A stretch of DNA of 64,000 nt from Alkalibacterium sp034520745 (GTDB lineage: Bacteria; Bacillota; Bacilli; Lactobacillales; Carnobacteriaceae_A), in contig JAXHNF010000016.1 in assembly GCA_034520745.1 (NCBI GenBank), positions 121,804 through 185,803 of the forward strand, in the 5' to 3' direction. Below the pieces are notes generated by a model. The model worked only from the letters and a program-made list of their open reading frames with translations, made no database searches and was not told where the DNA came from. The position numbers and the translations under genes were made by a program. Shown here one piece after another: positions 50,265 to 59,992 of the stretch (position 1 is the stretch's first letter; each line of letters opens with the position of its first letter).

Positions 50265-51546
50265 TCACTCTCGGCTGTACTTTCGGCGAGAGTGGCGGAA
50301 CGCTTGTTCCAGGGACTGTTTTTCAGCATTTTCTGAATGGTCAGTCAACCATTCGCTGTTTGTATGCAGATCGCAGACTTTTACCAAGTTCTTTCTGGAT
50401 CGCTTTCAGTTTTTTCTTGGTCTTCTTTGCTTTCTTTTTAGGCAGAAGATTATTATAGCCTTTGACCGCGTATTTCAGCTTTTTCGCCTGCTTGCGCGCT
50501 TCATGGGCCTCTTTATGGACCGAGTGATCCGCCTGTTCATAGGTTTTCAGCACTTTTTTCCTTCTTGACTTGAACCGGTCCTTGAGATAAGCCTCAATGT
50601 CACCGTCATCGGTCTTGTACAGCTTAAATGGAGAGCTGATCGATCGGACGACCTTGTATCCTTGATCATGTCCTCAAACGCGGCAGTCATGCTCTGGGTC
50701 AGGCGAGCTGCGCATCCACTTTGCGCCGTTCCTTATGCAGATACCGGAACAGATCAGCAAAATCATCGATCAAGCCAGGTCTCCTGCAGCGCGCATGTCC
50801 CGCATGATGTGATCAGAACGTCGGCCTCACGTATCGGTTCGACGCGGTGATACGCATCCTTGATGACAGTCATTCAAATCCTTATACGTCTCTTTACCGA
50901 TCAGAGGTTTAATGAAATGCAGCTGCGACCGCAGTTTACGCATCGTCTTTCGGAACTCGTGCGTCCGCTCGGGTGCGTAGGAATTGCTCCTGGAAGTCCA
51001 AGTAGGCCTGTTCCATTTCGTCTACCTGATTCAAAAGAACCGTTTTTATCGGTTTGACTCGTTTATCTGTTTTTTTTTTAGATTTGGGATCGTTGTCCCG
51101 GACAAGTTTTCCCTTGTTCCCGGTCTTCACCTAAATGGATCAGGGCGACCCCGCCTTTTTGAATGAATGAGGCGAACCGGTCAGAACGCCGACCCCAGTC
51201 CCCTTGCGTCGGTTTATGTCCCACACACACGACGCGCGTATCGGAGTCAAGTGCCTTGACTTCTTCCGTAAAGGCCTGATAGTCCCCCGAAGCGAGAAAC
51301 TCTTTTTCTTCGGCTTTCGGCCAGTTCAGCTGTTCTGTTAAGATCTCGGCTGTCTGTTTCGCCCGCTTCATGGGACTCGTCCAGACACGGATGTTCAAAT
51401 CCGTCTTCAGATCTTTTTTGACGGACGTAATGAATGCAGCAAATTCGTCTTTTCCTTCTTCTGTCAGCTGACGTTTTGCATCCTCTTTATCCGACCAACC
51501 GGTCTTCGGCTTTACCGTGACGGACTAGCATTAACTCGATGGCCAT
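50265..51546 (-). CDS. SixA-type histidine phosphatase fused to a CHAD domain (multiple frameshifts)
   Basis: Two-domain protein of about 425 residues. The N-terminus MAIELMLVRHGKAEDR, with the RHG catalytic histidine, and the later VWTSPMKRAKQTAEILTEQL and VVCVGHKPTQ mark a SixA-like phosphohistidine phosphatase. The C-terminal half is a CHAD domain, helical and rich in His, Lys and Arg: RKLRSQLHFIKPLIG, HEARKQAKKLKYAVKGYNNLLPKKKAKK. CHAD domains bind polyphosphate. Breaks near 51490, 51220, 51120, 50940, 50700, 50560 and 50350. The start follows GAGGAGAG. The fusion suggests a link between polyphosphate and protein-phosphate turnover; this is inference. Confidence 0.78.
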
Positions 51547-51699
51547 CTTTATCTCTCCTCATATTAAATAAGTGTTCGAATGCATCATCTGTTTTCAGTA
51601 TACCAAGCATCGGCCAGAAATGATGGCGCCGAGCCTTGGGCATGCTGGCATTCATGCGGCTGACGCAGCTCAGGGGTCAATTTCATCTGCTGCCTTCGT

Positions 51700-52098
51700 T
51701 CAGTTCAGTTCTGACTGGATCGCGTCCCGGAAATATTTCTTGTAACTCGGGTAATTTTGCGGAAATTCGCTGATATTTTCCAGATAAGTGATCGAACCGT
51801 CTGTTTCGAGCTTGAAGTGTGCCGTGCCGGTCGTGTCGTCCGTTTCTTCCCAGGCGATCGTGCCCGTTTTTCCGTCTAGCGTCACGTCTTCGATACGCAT
51901 GGCCGTCCCTTCCCGTTCGCCTTTGTGCAGCTCGATCCACCGGTCTTCCAGTGCCGAGCGCTCTTCCTCCCGCTCAGCCAGCCGTTCGTTCGATGTTTCC
52001 AGACGGACAGCAAAGAGCGAAACAACGACCACACCGATCAAAACAAGCGCAGTGACCGAAACGACGGCGACGCCTGTATAGGCGAAAGAATTTTTCAT
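51700..52098 (-). CDS. Single-pass membrane protein, paralogue of the gene at 57401
   Basis: Intact protein of 132 residues with an N-terminal membrane helix (YTGVAVVSVTALVLIGVVVVSLFAVRL), a charged stalk (LETSNERLAEREEERSALEDRW) and a beta-rich outer domain (GKTGTIAWEETDDTTGTAHFKLETDGSITYLENISEFPQNYP) ending YFRDAIQSELN. The same pattern, including SNERLA.REE.RSALEDR, occurs at 57401-57821, so they are paralogues. I do not know the family. Function may be at the cell envelope. Confidence 0.65.
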   Translation of the reverse strand: MKNSFAYTGVAVVSVTALVLIGVVVVSLFAVRLETSNERLAEREEERSALEDRWIELHKGEREGTAMRIEDVTLDGKTGTIAWEETDDTTGTAHFKLETDGSITYLENISEFPQNYPSYKKYFRDAIQSELN

Positions 52099-52357
52099 AA
52101 CGAGTAAGTCCCTTTCGTGTTGACTGTTTAAGTGGTGAATGATTTATATCACGTGTATATATTAATGTTAATGAACAAATATGAAGGTGTCAAACGCCTG
52201 AAACATTGAGTCGGGTGTATAGTCTATCGAGCATCCATCGTCTTGAACATGATCCCAAATAAAAAGACCCGTCATGTGACAGGTCCAGCTTTGAGTATTT
52301 GATATATAGCAGATTCATTTATCAAAATGGCTTGCCTTTTCACAAGGAAATATGGCT

Positions 52358-53470
52358 TTAGATTTCAATACCTAAGACTAAAACAGTATACCCCACCATC
52401 AAGGCAATGATAAAACCAAAGGCTGTAATAACGAACGCAGCTTTTTTGTTAGACACGAGCAAGGGGAAAATGCCATCTCCGCTGGTTGCGATACCTGCTA
52501 AGATACAAAGCCGTCTTATCGGAAAATTAGGGATAGCTATAAAGGCAACGGCAACAGAAATCATCCCGCCACAACCCGGTGTTGCTCCAATGATGGCCGC
52601 AATGGCTACGACAATGAAAGCTGATGAAGTCATCCACGCATCAAAAGTCTCTGGTCCTACCAGAATATCGATAATAGAGTTAGCGATCAATAGTCCGGCA
52701 AATACAAAAACAATGACAGTGGAAATATCGAATACGGCATGTAAGTAAAGTTGCCCTCACGCTGTTGCCTTCAGAACAGTCATGTCCTTTGTAATGAAAT
52801 TTGTACACAAGATAATAAATGATCGAAAAAATGGCAAACATAACTAGCTGCCCAAGCGTATAAGTCATCATAACCTGGAATGCCCCCACCCCATAAAGCC
52901 ATTACTGATCCGGGTAACATAAACACACTAAACGCTAGAATGAGATAAAATCCGGCATATTCAACAAGTATATGTGGCAGGGCTAGCTGTTTTACTTGAA
53001 AGGTGACTTTGTTCCACTATTTTTTCTGGGATCTCATGCGAGTTGATGTTTATTCCGATCATATCAACGAGATAACCAAAAACGATAGCGACAACAGCGC
53101 CGACTAAATTGACTACTAAAAATGCTTTTAGATTGGCGGCAACACTCGCCTCGTCAGAAGCCCCCAGCAACACAAATGATCCTTCTCCTAAGGTTGCTAT
53201 AAATGCAGCAAATAACCCGCCAAATGATATTTTTCTATTTTTATACATCGCTGAAACCACGATTGTTGCGCCGCATCCAGGTATGATCCCGAGTAATGCT
53301 CCGATAATCGGATGAGACCAACTCGGTCCTATTTGATTGTTTCCTGAGAGTTTCCCTCTTGATGCATAAGTAATCAAGCTAACGCCGATAATTGATATGG
53401 AGACATACCCACCTATAACACCGGTGGCTTCAAGAGTGTCCAGTATAAAGCTCCATAAATTGAAATCCAT
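52358..53470 (-). CDS. Putative 10-TM metal exporter (PF11449-type, 'putative manganese transporter') (frameshifted)
   Basis: Polytopic membrane protein of about 370 residues with two similar halves. Each has a PGCG motif in a membrane segment: LLGIIPGCGATIVVSAMY in the first, IIGATPGCGGMISVAVAFIAIP in the second. The first half runs to about 52990, the second from 52690 to 52358; a break-rich hydrophobic part (TLGQLVMFAIFSIIYYLVYKFHYKGHDC) joins them. This fits the PF11449 group thought to export Mn2+ or other metals; the substrate is not proven. Its promoter overlaps a near-perfect Fur-type operator, so it responds to metal. Confidence 0.65.
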
Positions 53471-53513
53471 AAAACGCCTCTTTCTTCCGTTTTTATGTTA
53501 ACTACTTTTAAAA

Positions 53514-53543
53514 ATTATATATGAGAATGATTATCATTGTCAA
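53514..53543 (-). promoter_or_regulatory. Promoter overlapped by a Fur-family operator
   Basis: On the minus strand TTGACA (53543-53538), 18 bases, and TATAAT (53519-53514) form a strong promoter. Overlapping it, 53522-53542 reads TGAGAATGATTATCATTGTCA, a palindrome matching the Bacillus Fur box (TGATAATNATTATCA core) at all but two of 21 positions. Binding would block RNA polymerase, so the exporter gene is very probably derepressed when the metal signal is absent. Confidence 0.88.
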
Positions 53544-53779
53544 TTAAAATCAAACCTTATTCCGTGAAAAAAACAGCTGAATATAGCCTGAGAGTCTGAT
53601 ATAACAGCATTTCGGAAGGTTGAAAGAATTGAGTCGGAAATGTGAAATGAAGCACAAATAGCCCTTAATCGTTTGATGCACACGAGTAAAGGGACTATTC
53701 AAAGAAAATATTTTATTGTAATTAAAGGCAGTTGAAAAACTTAAATATAAATGTATAGCAGCTTGATTTAGCTAATATA

Positions 53780-53829
53780 AAACTGCACCTTCCACTCAGT
53801 CGATTTACTGAGAAGAAGGTGCAGTCTTT
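53780..53829. terminator. Terminator near the DUF427 gene
   Basis: AAACTGCACCTTC and GAAGGTGCAGTCTTT form the outer stem, CTCAGT/ACTGAG the inner one. It is downstream of the DUF427 gene on the minus strand. Confidence 0.8.
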
Positions 53830-53865
53830 ATTGTCTATGTTCCAGCGTTCTTGCTCGAGCTGGGC

Positions 53866-54147
53866 TTACTCTAAATCGATTTTCGGATCAAAGCAGATAT
53901 GACCGGCGATGTGCTTGGCTTTTTCTTTCGGCTCCTCATACGACCAGGCCCCGTTCTCCATGCGCTCCCCATCCGCTTCGATATGGTAGTACGTCGCTTC
54001 ACCTTTCCACGGACAGGTGTACTGCTTGTCACTCTTTTTAAAATGATCCATCTTTACGTCTTCTCTCGGAAAATACTGATTGTTCTCCACGACCTCGGTG
54101 TTGGTGCTTTCTGCCAGTACAACATCATTGAAAACTGCTTTCATCAT
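53866..54147 (-). CDS. DUF427 domain protein
   Basis: Intact protein of 93 residues of the DUF427 family: MKAVFNDVVLAEST, then VENNQYFPREDV, then the conserved TCPWKGEATYYHIEADGERMENGAWSYEEPKEKAKHIAGHICFDP. Members have a small beta fold of unknown function and often appear with stress genes. The start follows GGAGGAAGGATAC. It stands alone. Confidence 0.88.
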   Translation of the reverse strand: MMKAVFNDVVLAESTNTEVVENNQYFPREDVKMDHFKKSDKQYTCPWKGEATYYHIEADGERMENGAWSYEEPKEKAKHIAGHICFDPKIDLE

Positions 54148-54318
54148 GTATCCTTCCTCCCTGAAATGTTTTTGAAGTCACGGTCGACTGCCTGAAGTAC
54201 CCTTCGTTTCCTTTTCATCTCTTTCGCTCAGTATACCTCGACACACCGGTTCAAATAAAGTATGAGACCTCGGTCAAAGCGGATAGGCCTGTAAAACGGC
54301 CGGTCTGAGACCGCTTGA

Positions 54319-54347
54319 TTGCAAGTTTCCCGCCGATTGACTACAAT
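54319..54347 (+). promoter_or_regulatory. Candidate promoter of the membrane esterase gene
   Basis: TTGCAA (54319-54324) and TACAAT (54342-54347) are 17 bases apart, about 65 bases before the start at 54414. Confidence 0.6.
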
Positions 54348-54413
54348 TAAGGAGATGACAGGCTTTTATAGCTTTTAGTGCATGATAACGTCATCAAGTG
54401 AAGGAGGAAGAAA

Positions 54414-56051
54414 ATGAATCGCCTTTTCAAGTCATTATTTGTCATGAATAGCCTGTCCCTGGTGTTTGGGACGGTATATACCCTGTTTCCCGGTGAAAGT
54501 TTGTTGTGGAACAGCTACGGCATCCTGCTGATCGTGACGCTGACCGGCAATATCGTGGCCAGTGTCTTAGGCAGTGGAGTCAAGAAACTGGATCTCGCGT
54601 ATCTGCTGCTCTCGAGCTTTGGCCTGCTGGGAGTGCTGCTGCTGAACACTTTTGCTTCCGTAACTCCGGCCAACGAATCATCCAGGAGCGTCTTGTCGAT
54701 CGTGATTTCTATTGCTGCTGCTGATCAACGGCGCGGCCATCACGGGCATACCATTTCTACATAACAAGAAGCTCACGGCATATCCCGCGTCATCAGCTGA
54801 CCGGTCCGGGAAGCCGAGTGGAAAAACGTCCGGAAAGATCATGGCCCTGAGTTTAGGCCTGCTCCTGTTTTTCGGTCTTTTACTGGCCTTCGTTTTGGTG
54901 ACCTCGCTCAGCTTCGGCATCATCGAAGTGGTCGTGTCCCCGTACAGTCTGTTTTTCAGTTTCATTTTCCTGAGCCTTGCCGGTCTGTATGTGAAACTGT
55001 CCGAAGTCCGGTGGCGTTCGTTCAAGGGCAATCTCTTTATAGTCTATTGGCGTTTTTCTGTTTCTGCTTTTTGCCTCTGCCGTTCTTCTCCCTCCCGTCC
55101 CTCTTGGATGAAGCCGAAGCGGAGTACACGGAAGCGTTCGGGGATGAGTGGGAGACCTATGGCGAAGACGTTCCTGCTTTTCAGGATCTGCCCGTGTCCC
55201 TCCCGGCCTTTTTCTTCGGGATCCCTTCAGAAGGCTACGAGCTGACCGAAGACGTCCTTTACTATGAAGGGACTGAAGGCGTGGACGACGGACTGGAGCT
55301 GCGCTTTGATGTTTATACCCCGGCGGCGGAAGCGGCAGACCTGCCCGGCGAAGGATCGACACTGATCCGGATCCATGGCGGAGGCTGGGACTCCGGTGAC
55401 AAAGGAGCCGCAAACTTTGCCCAGTTCAACAAATACTTTGCCTCTCAGGGGTACGTCGTCTTCGATGTGCAGTACGGTCTGGATAACAAGGACCAGTTTG
55501 TCGGGGTCATCCCGACCCCGGAAGACGTCTCCGGTGATTTCTCGATCGATGACATGGTCCGCCACCTGGGACTCTTCACGTCATACCTGGCGGACAACCA
55601 CGAGACTTACGGTGCAGACATCGCTTCCGTCTTCGTCTCAGGCGGTTCGGCTGGTGGGCATCTGGCCAACGCCCTGGCACTGGGATCAGCGAACGGGGAG
55701 TACACAGAGATCATCGATCCCCGGATCACGGTCAACGGCATCATCCCTCTTTATCCGGCAAACGATCTGGCCAGTTTCCGGAATATAAGCGGCGAAGAAG
55801 CCCTGGTCGACCCGAAACTGCTGGTGGATGAAGACAGCCCGCCGGCACTGATCTATCAGGGCGAGAATGACAGCTTCGTGGATCCGCAGGTGGCTGAAAA
55901 CTTCAAAGAGGCCTACCTTGAACAAGGCAACAGCGAAGTCGCCATCATTGATATGCCTTACGGGTCCCATGCGAGCGACATCTACTTTCCTGGCTTTTAC
56001 AGCCAGAGCTTCCTTTACTACATGGAACGCTTCATGTATCAGTACAAATAG
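54414..56051 (+). CDS. Membrane-anchored alpha/beta hydrolase (esterase) with N-terminal multi-TM domain (frameshifted)
   Basis: Protein of about 545 residues. The first 200 are hydrophobic, with about seven membrane segments (SLVFGTVYTLFPG, GILLIVTLTGNIVASVLG, LAYLLLSSFGLLGVLLL, LLLFFGLLLAFVLVTSL and others). The rest, readable in one frame from about 55080, is an esterase domain of the hormone-sensitive-lipase group: IRIHGGGWDSGD (oxyanion hole), SVFVSGGSAGGHLAN (nucleophile), then the acid in YQGENDSFVDPQVAENF and the histidine in YGSHASDIYF. Breaks near 54715 and 55050 fall in the membrane part. The catalytic domain is probably outside the cell. The start follows GAAGGAGG. Substrate unknown. 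Confidence 0.78.
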
Positions 56052-56067
56052 TAGAGCTGAATGCAAT

Positions 56068-56114
56068 AAAAAAGTGTCTCTGACGGGCCTATAACCTGTC
56101 GGAGACACTTTTTC
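56068..56114. terminator. Bidirectional terminator between the esterase and SOUL genes
   Basis: AAAAAGTGTCTCTGAC and the complementary arm GTCGGAGACACTTTTT form a stem (one mismatch) between the two convergent genes. Confidence 0.85.
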
Positions 56115-56121
56115 TTTTGGT

Positions 56122-56673
56122 TCACGCTTTTTCGATTCGGGCCCAGACTTCATTGCGTCTCATCATCGGCAGGATGAACGGTCCGTTGTAAACAGCCACC
56201 ATGTAATGGGACTGCTTCTTGTAGCCTTTCTCTTCCAGCCACGCGTCAAGCTTCTCTTTCATCTCTTTTTCTTTGCTTCTACTGGTTTTACCGGAGTAAC
56301 GGATGGCTCCAAATAGACCGTCTTCAAAATGCTGGACCTTCAGATTCGGATCGTTCGGTTCGGGCACCTGGCCCCGGTACTTCTCCGGAACGACAAAAGC
56401 CATCTTCCTGTTCTTACTGGTTTCTTGCTGGATCACCGGCACGGTCATCGAGATCTTCTCGTTGGCTTTGTTCTCGCTGGAAATGTACTTAAATAATGTG
56501 CGGAAGCCGCTGTTCATGTCCGGATCGCTCGCGTTGTCATACTCGACCATGTAAAAATCCGTGTACTTCCGGATCTCACAGCTGTCTTCTTTCATCACAA
56601 CATCATAATCGGGGCTCTCGTACTTGCTCGATGGCATCCTTCCTTTCAGGGGCATTGATCTTCTCCCTTTCAT
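56122..56673 (-). CDS. SOUL heme-binding family protein
   Basis: Intact protein of up to 183 residues. The core YESPDYDVVMKEDSCEIRKYTDFYMVEY is the SOUL family opening, and NEKISMTVPVIQQ and MAFVVPEKYRG are the other conserved blocks. Eukaryotic members bind heme; bacterial members are poorly studied. I prefer a start within MPSSKYES or MPLKGRM (near 56634-56655), both with purine-rich sites upstream. It stands alone after the exported-protein operon. Confidence 0.85.
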   Translation of the reverse strand: MKGRRSMPLKGRMPSSKYESPDYDVVMKEDSCEIRKYTDFYMVEYDNASDPDMNSGFRTLFKYISSENKANEKISMTVPVIQQETSKNRKMAFVVPEKYRGQVPEPNDPNLKVQHFEDGLFGAIRYSGKTSRSKEKEMKEKLDAWLEEKGYKKQSHYMVAVYNGPFILPMMRRNEVWARIEKA

Positions 56674-56746
56674 TGTATCATTTTTACACTGAAATCCTTA
56701 ACGAACGCCTCCTGCATGTGATCAAATCTTTTCTGATCTGAATCCA

Positions 56747-57375
56747 CAAAAAAGACGCCACCCAAAAGGACCGCGCCCGTGTATCGTCAATCGATTGTTT
56801 TCCGTCTTAATCCCTACTGTACTCGCGTCCCAGTCGGATGGGTTCGCTATGATTTTGCCGTCTTCGTCGACAGTGAAGCGTATTTCACCCCTTATTTGTT
56901 GGCTGCTTGCGTACTGCATCGTCCCTTCCGTCAAGTCGTCGTTCATATATCCTTCCATGAAATGGATGGCGCGTGCATTTTGCTTGTGCTTCCGTTGAAT
57001 AGCGCCCACCAATCTGTTATGAACGGATGCGTCCGTCGGGTGGGTCTTGGACGAACTCGACATCACCATTCGGCGAAAGTTCGAAGGTCGACGTCTTCAT
57101 TTCTTCGTGATCGATCGGTTCACCTTCGACAGAATAATACCAAAGTGACTAAGCCATGCCCGGCCGGATGTATCGACGGTGTCTGGACTTGAAGTGTCGC
57201 TTCCGGTTCGTCCTGGATCTCAATGCTTTCAGTTTCCTTCGCTGTCGAAACGTCTTCAGCGTGGGCGCCGTTACCTGAGGCGAACTCAATGCCCGCATCT
57301 ACGATAAAGGCAGATAGGACAAGGGTGGCGAGCGCTGAGAGCAGTTACTGCGGCAATACTGATACGTTTTTTCAT
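56747..57375 (-). CDS. Exported protein of unknown function (multiple frameshifts)
   Basis: Starts at 57375 after AAAGGGGAG with MKKRISIAAVTALSALATLVLSAFIVDAG, a signal peptide or anchor. Then come FASGNGAHAEDVSTAKETESIEIQDEPEATLQVQ and, after breaks near 57165 and 57070, SVHNRLVGAIQRKHKQNARAIHFMEGYMNDDLTEGTMQYAS, GEIRFTVDEDGKIIANPSDWDASTVGI and a short tail. The exact end is unclear because of a further break near 56790. I do not recognise the family. It is the last gene of a run of four small exported proteins. Confidence 0.55.
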
Positions 57376-57400
57376 TTTTAACTCCCCTTTAGTTGGTTGT

Positions 57401-57821
57401 TCAGTTCATTTGCGATTCAATGGCATCACGGAAATAGTTCGGATAAGCAGAATATTCCGGAAATTCACTGATACGTTCCAGAATACACGATCGTTCCGTC
57501 TGATTCGATTTTAAAGTAGACCGTCCCGGACAGGTCGTGCGCTTTTTCCCACTCGACCGCCCCCGTGCGCTCTTTGAGACTGATGTCTGGAAGAGTCAGC
57601 CCCACCTGTTCCGGTTCGCCGTCGTTTCCGATCCACTTATTCCTTGAATCGCTCTTGTGAAAACGGTCTTCGAGCGCGGAACGCTTTTCTTCCCGCACGG
57701 CCAGGCGTTCATTCGATGTTTGCAGGCGCACCGTGAAAAGCGAAACGACGAGGACACCGATCATGACCAGGACAACGACGGAAACGATGCTGATTCCTGT
57801 ATATGTTATGATTTTCTTCAT
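57401..57821 (-). CDS. Single-pass membrane protein, paralogue of the gene at 51700 (frameshifted)
   Basis: Begins MKKIITYTGISIVSVVVLVMIGVLVVSLFTVRLQTSNERLAVREEKRSALEDR, very like the gene at 51700-52098. The outer domain (GAVEWEKAHDLSGTVYFKIESDGTIVYSG) is similar but carries an extra insert (HKSDSRNKWIGNDGEPEQ). A shift near 57480 restores the ending ISEFPEYSAYPNYFRDAIESQMN at 57401, matching the paralogue. Its ATG overlaps the stop of the gene before it. Confidence 0.65.
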
Positions 57822-58090
57822 TCGGCGCCCTTCCCGTTTTCCAGGACTACCCGATCCGCTTCAATGGATAGATCGGTGTCGTCTTCCGTGACTTCGAAAA
57901 ACGTGCCGTTAGAGACGAGTCCTCTTGAATCATCATATCCGATATAGACCGACCCGGCGTTTTCCTCAACTCTCTTTTCGCCGAGCAACAGGCCGCCAAT
58001 AACGGCAAGGATAAGCAGGGCAATGACGAACAATACCGTTGCGACAATGGCCATGCCTGATTTTATGATATAACTGGCGTATTTCTTCAC
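57818..58090 (-). CDS. Small single-pass membrane protein
   Basis: Protein of 90 residues with a GTG start at 58090 (MKKYASYIIKSGMAIVATVLFVIALLILAVIGGLLLG) and a short acidic outer part (VYIGYDDSRGLVSNGTFFEVTEDDTDLSIEADRVVLE). It overlaps both neighbours by a few bases, which shows translational coupling. I do not recognise the family. Probably part of an envelope complex with the adjacent exported proteins. Confidence 0.6.
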   Translation of the reverse strand: MKKYASYIIKSGMAIVATVLFVIALLILAVIGGLLLGEKRVEENAGSVYIGYDDSRGLVSNGTFFEVTEDDTDLSIEADRVVLENGKGAE

Positions 58091-58524
58091 TGCGCTTCCT
58101 CCGCTCCGATTTTCCCTTGTTTCCTCTGCGCCAATATCGAACGCACATTTTCCGGTTCGGGGTCTTCGTCAAATGCGATGTCGCCCTCTTCGGTTACTTC
58201 GTATCCTGTTTCGTGTTCGTTGCCGTCCGTGTCTTCCCAGACGATCAGGCCAGTCCCTTCTGGATGAACGATAATGGACGCGACGTTTCGGGTGATTCAC
58301 TTCAGGGATGGGACCCGTTATTTCTCCGTATTTGCTTTTGCTCTGGTAGTCATGCTGCACTTCCGTGATGAGGGCATCAAATTCTTCCGCCGTCATCTCG
58401 TTTTGTTCAGCCGGTTCGTGCCACCGCTTCATTTTCTGTCGGTGTCGCCAGGATACCTGAAAACGATAGGAACAAACCTAATACTGCGGAAAGTCAGCAT
58501 CGTTGCATGAAAAAAGCGTCTCAT
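58087..58524 (-). CDS. Exported small protein (frameshifted)
   Basis: Starts at 58524 (after GGAGG) as MRRFFHATM; one base shift gives VLGLFLSFSGILATPTENEA, a cleavable signal peptide. The mature part reads EPAEQNEMTAEEFDALITEVQHDYQSKSKYGEITGPIPEVN, then, after a break near 58285, IIVHPEGTGLIVWEDTDGNEHETGYEVTEEGDIAF and ends LAQRKQGKIGAEEAQ at 58087. The GTG start of the next gene overlaps its stop. First gene of the operon; a TTGACA-like -35 lies near 58574. Confidence 0.6.
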
Positions 58525-58603
58525 CCTCAGGCCTCCTCGAATTATGTATATATATTAAGGATAAAAAACATGTTACACAATGTCAAGTAAAGCTATCCCT
58601 TAG

Positions 58604-59714
58604 TTATATCCACTGCATCCGTAAGAAAGCAGCCGACGATTTCAGTGATACCACCCTGGAAAACGACATCTTCAAAAACACCGTCAGTCTGTCCTGAACA
58701 ACTCTATCAGTCAGCAAAAAGGAAGCTCCGTCCCCCATTTCTTGCTTCTGATCCTGTCCAAGGTGTCTTTGAATACGCTGCTCCGTGGCTGCATCCACGG
58801 GCTGGTCTTTGATTTCTTGATCCGAAGCGGCCCACTTTGGCAGGGATTCCTGACGGCCCACTGGTTTGGTAAAGGATTGCTGGCGCTGTTTGAACGACCG
58901 GTCATAGGTTTCGATGTCTTTTAAGGACTTCACGTCTTTCCGGTTGAAGTCTGACAGGATGGCCGTCAGATAGCTCAATCCCTTGCCGTTCTTTTGCGTA
59001 CGGCTGATGGCTTCCAGAATCACTGCAGCGTCAAAGACCGTGAGCCAATAGGTTAGCTGCTGCTCGACTTGTTTGGTCGGTGTTTCGATCTTTGCCTTGT
59101 AAGCTTCTAAAACGGTCAACACATCATCATCGGTTTCTGATGTTTCTTTTTTACTTTCACGTGATGATGATTTACTTTCTTTTACTCTACTTTCCTTTAC
59201 TTTACTTTGTGGTATTAATGTTGACATTAACTCCGCTGAGTCAGTACTCAGTGTCAAAGTCAGTCGTTTCAGGCGATACTTCAGGATAAAGCGAGACGAT
59301 ATGTAAATTCAGGTACTTCTCTGTCTCCTGTTCGGACAGAAGGACGTACTCCTTGACGACGGGCACATCCTTGCGTCGGCTGACCGCTTCAAAATAACGC
59401 TTCTGGATGCCGCGGCTGGTCAAGATACCGTAGTCGTCAAACAACCGCTGACTGAATAAACCCCACCGGAGGCCTGCATTGACAATAGCGGTCACTATGG
59501 ACGCCTCCACTCCGACTCTTCGGGCAAAGAGTTTCTGTTCTTTTTCGCCCCAGTGATAGACATAACTTTCCGAATAGATCTTCATCAGCAGTTTCACGGT
59601 AACGGCAAAGCCCTCAAGTCCAAAGTCCGCTTCGATCAAAGCAATCTTGTCGTCCTGATCAAAAGTCACATCCAACGGAAAATAATTCAAGCCAGTCTGT
59701 AGTGGTCGCGCCAT
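58604..59714 (-). CDS. DnaD-like phage/plasmid replication protein (DUF4373 N-terminus) (frameshifted)
   Basis: Protein of about 370 residues. The N-terminal domain MARPLQTGLNYFPLDVTFDQDDKIALIEADFGLEGFAVTVKLLMKIY is typical of Lin1244/Lin1753-like (DUF4373) replication proteins of Gram-positive phages. After a break near 59245 a Lys/Ser/Glu-rich linker follows, then a DnaD-type C-terminal helical domain (VLTVLEAYKAKIETPTKQVEQQLTYWLTVFDAAVILEAISRT, GLSYLTAILSDF). In phages this protein helps load the helicase. No other phage genes are present, so it is a stray remnant or a domesticated gene. Confidence 0.72.
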
Positions 59715-59943
59715 GGTCAACACTCTCTTTTCATCATTAGTTTTAGGAAATAGCCTTCCTCTTATTAATAACGAAAAGAAATTGCAAAGTGTTACCCTGA
59801 TTCCCTCTGAAATCTCTCCTGAGAATCATTTTATTTGGCGTGGTTTTAAAAAAGAAGTTTTTTGCTGTTGGGGATTTTGAAGTGAAAGCGATGAGCAGTT
59901 CGATGAGTTTGTTGAAAGGCAGCGACTTGATGCTTAAAGTAAA

Positions 59944-59992
59944 GAGACCCACTTATCGGGACAGGTGCAAGATGTTCCAATAAGTGGGTCTC
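59944..59992. repeat. Inverted repeat of 13 bases, terminator-like
   Basis: GAGACCCACTTAT and ATAAGTGGGTCTC are perfect complements separated by 23 bases. With T-rich sequence to the right it may end transcription, but it could also be the remains of an insertion sequence end. Confidence 0.5.

Noticed and set aside
59743..59952. Minus-strand frame of 69 codons upstream of the DnaD-like gene
   Set aside because: Its start lies inside the inverted repeat at 59944-59992 and I recognise no family; a transposase remnant is possible but unsupported.
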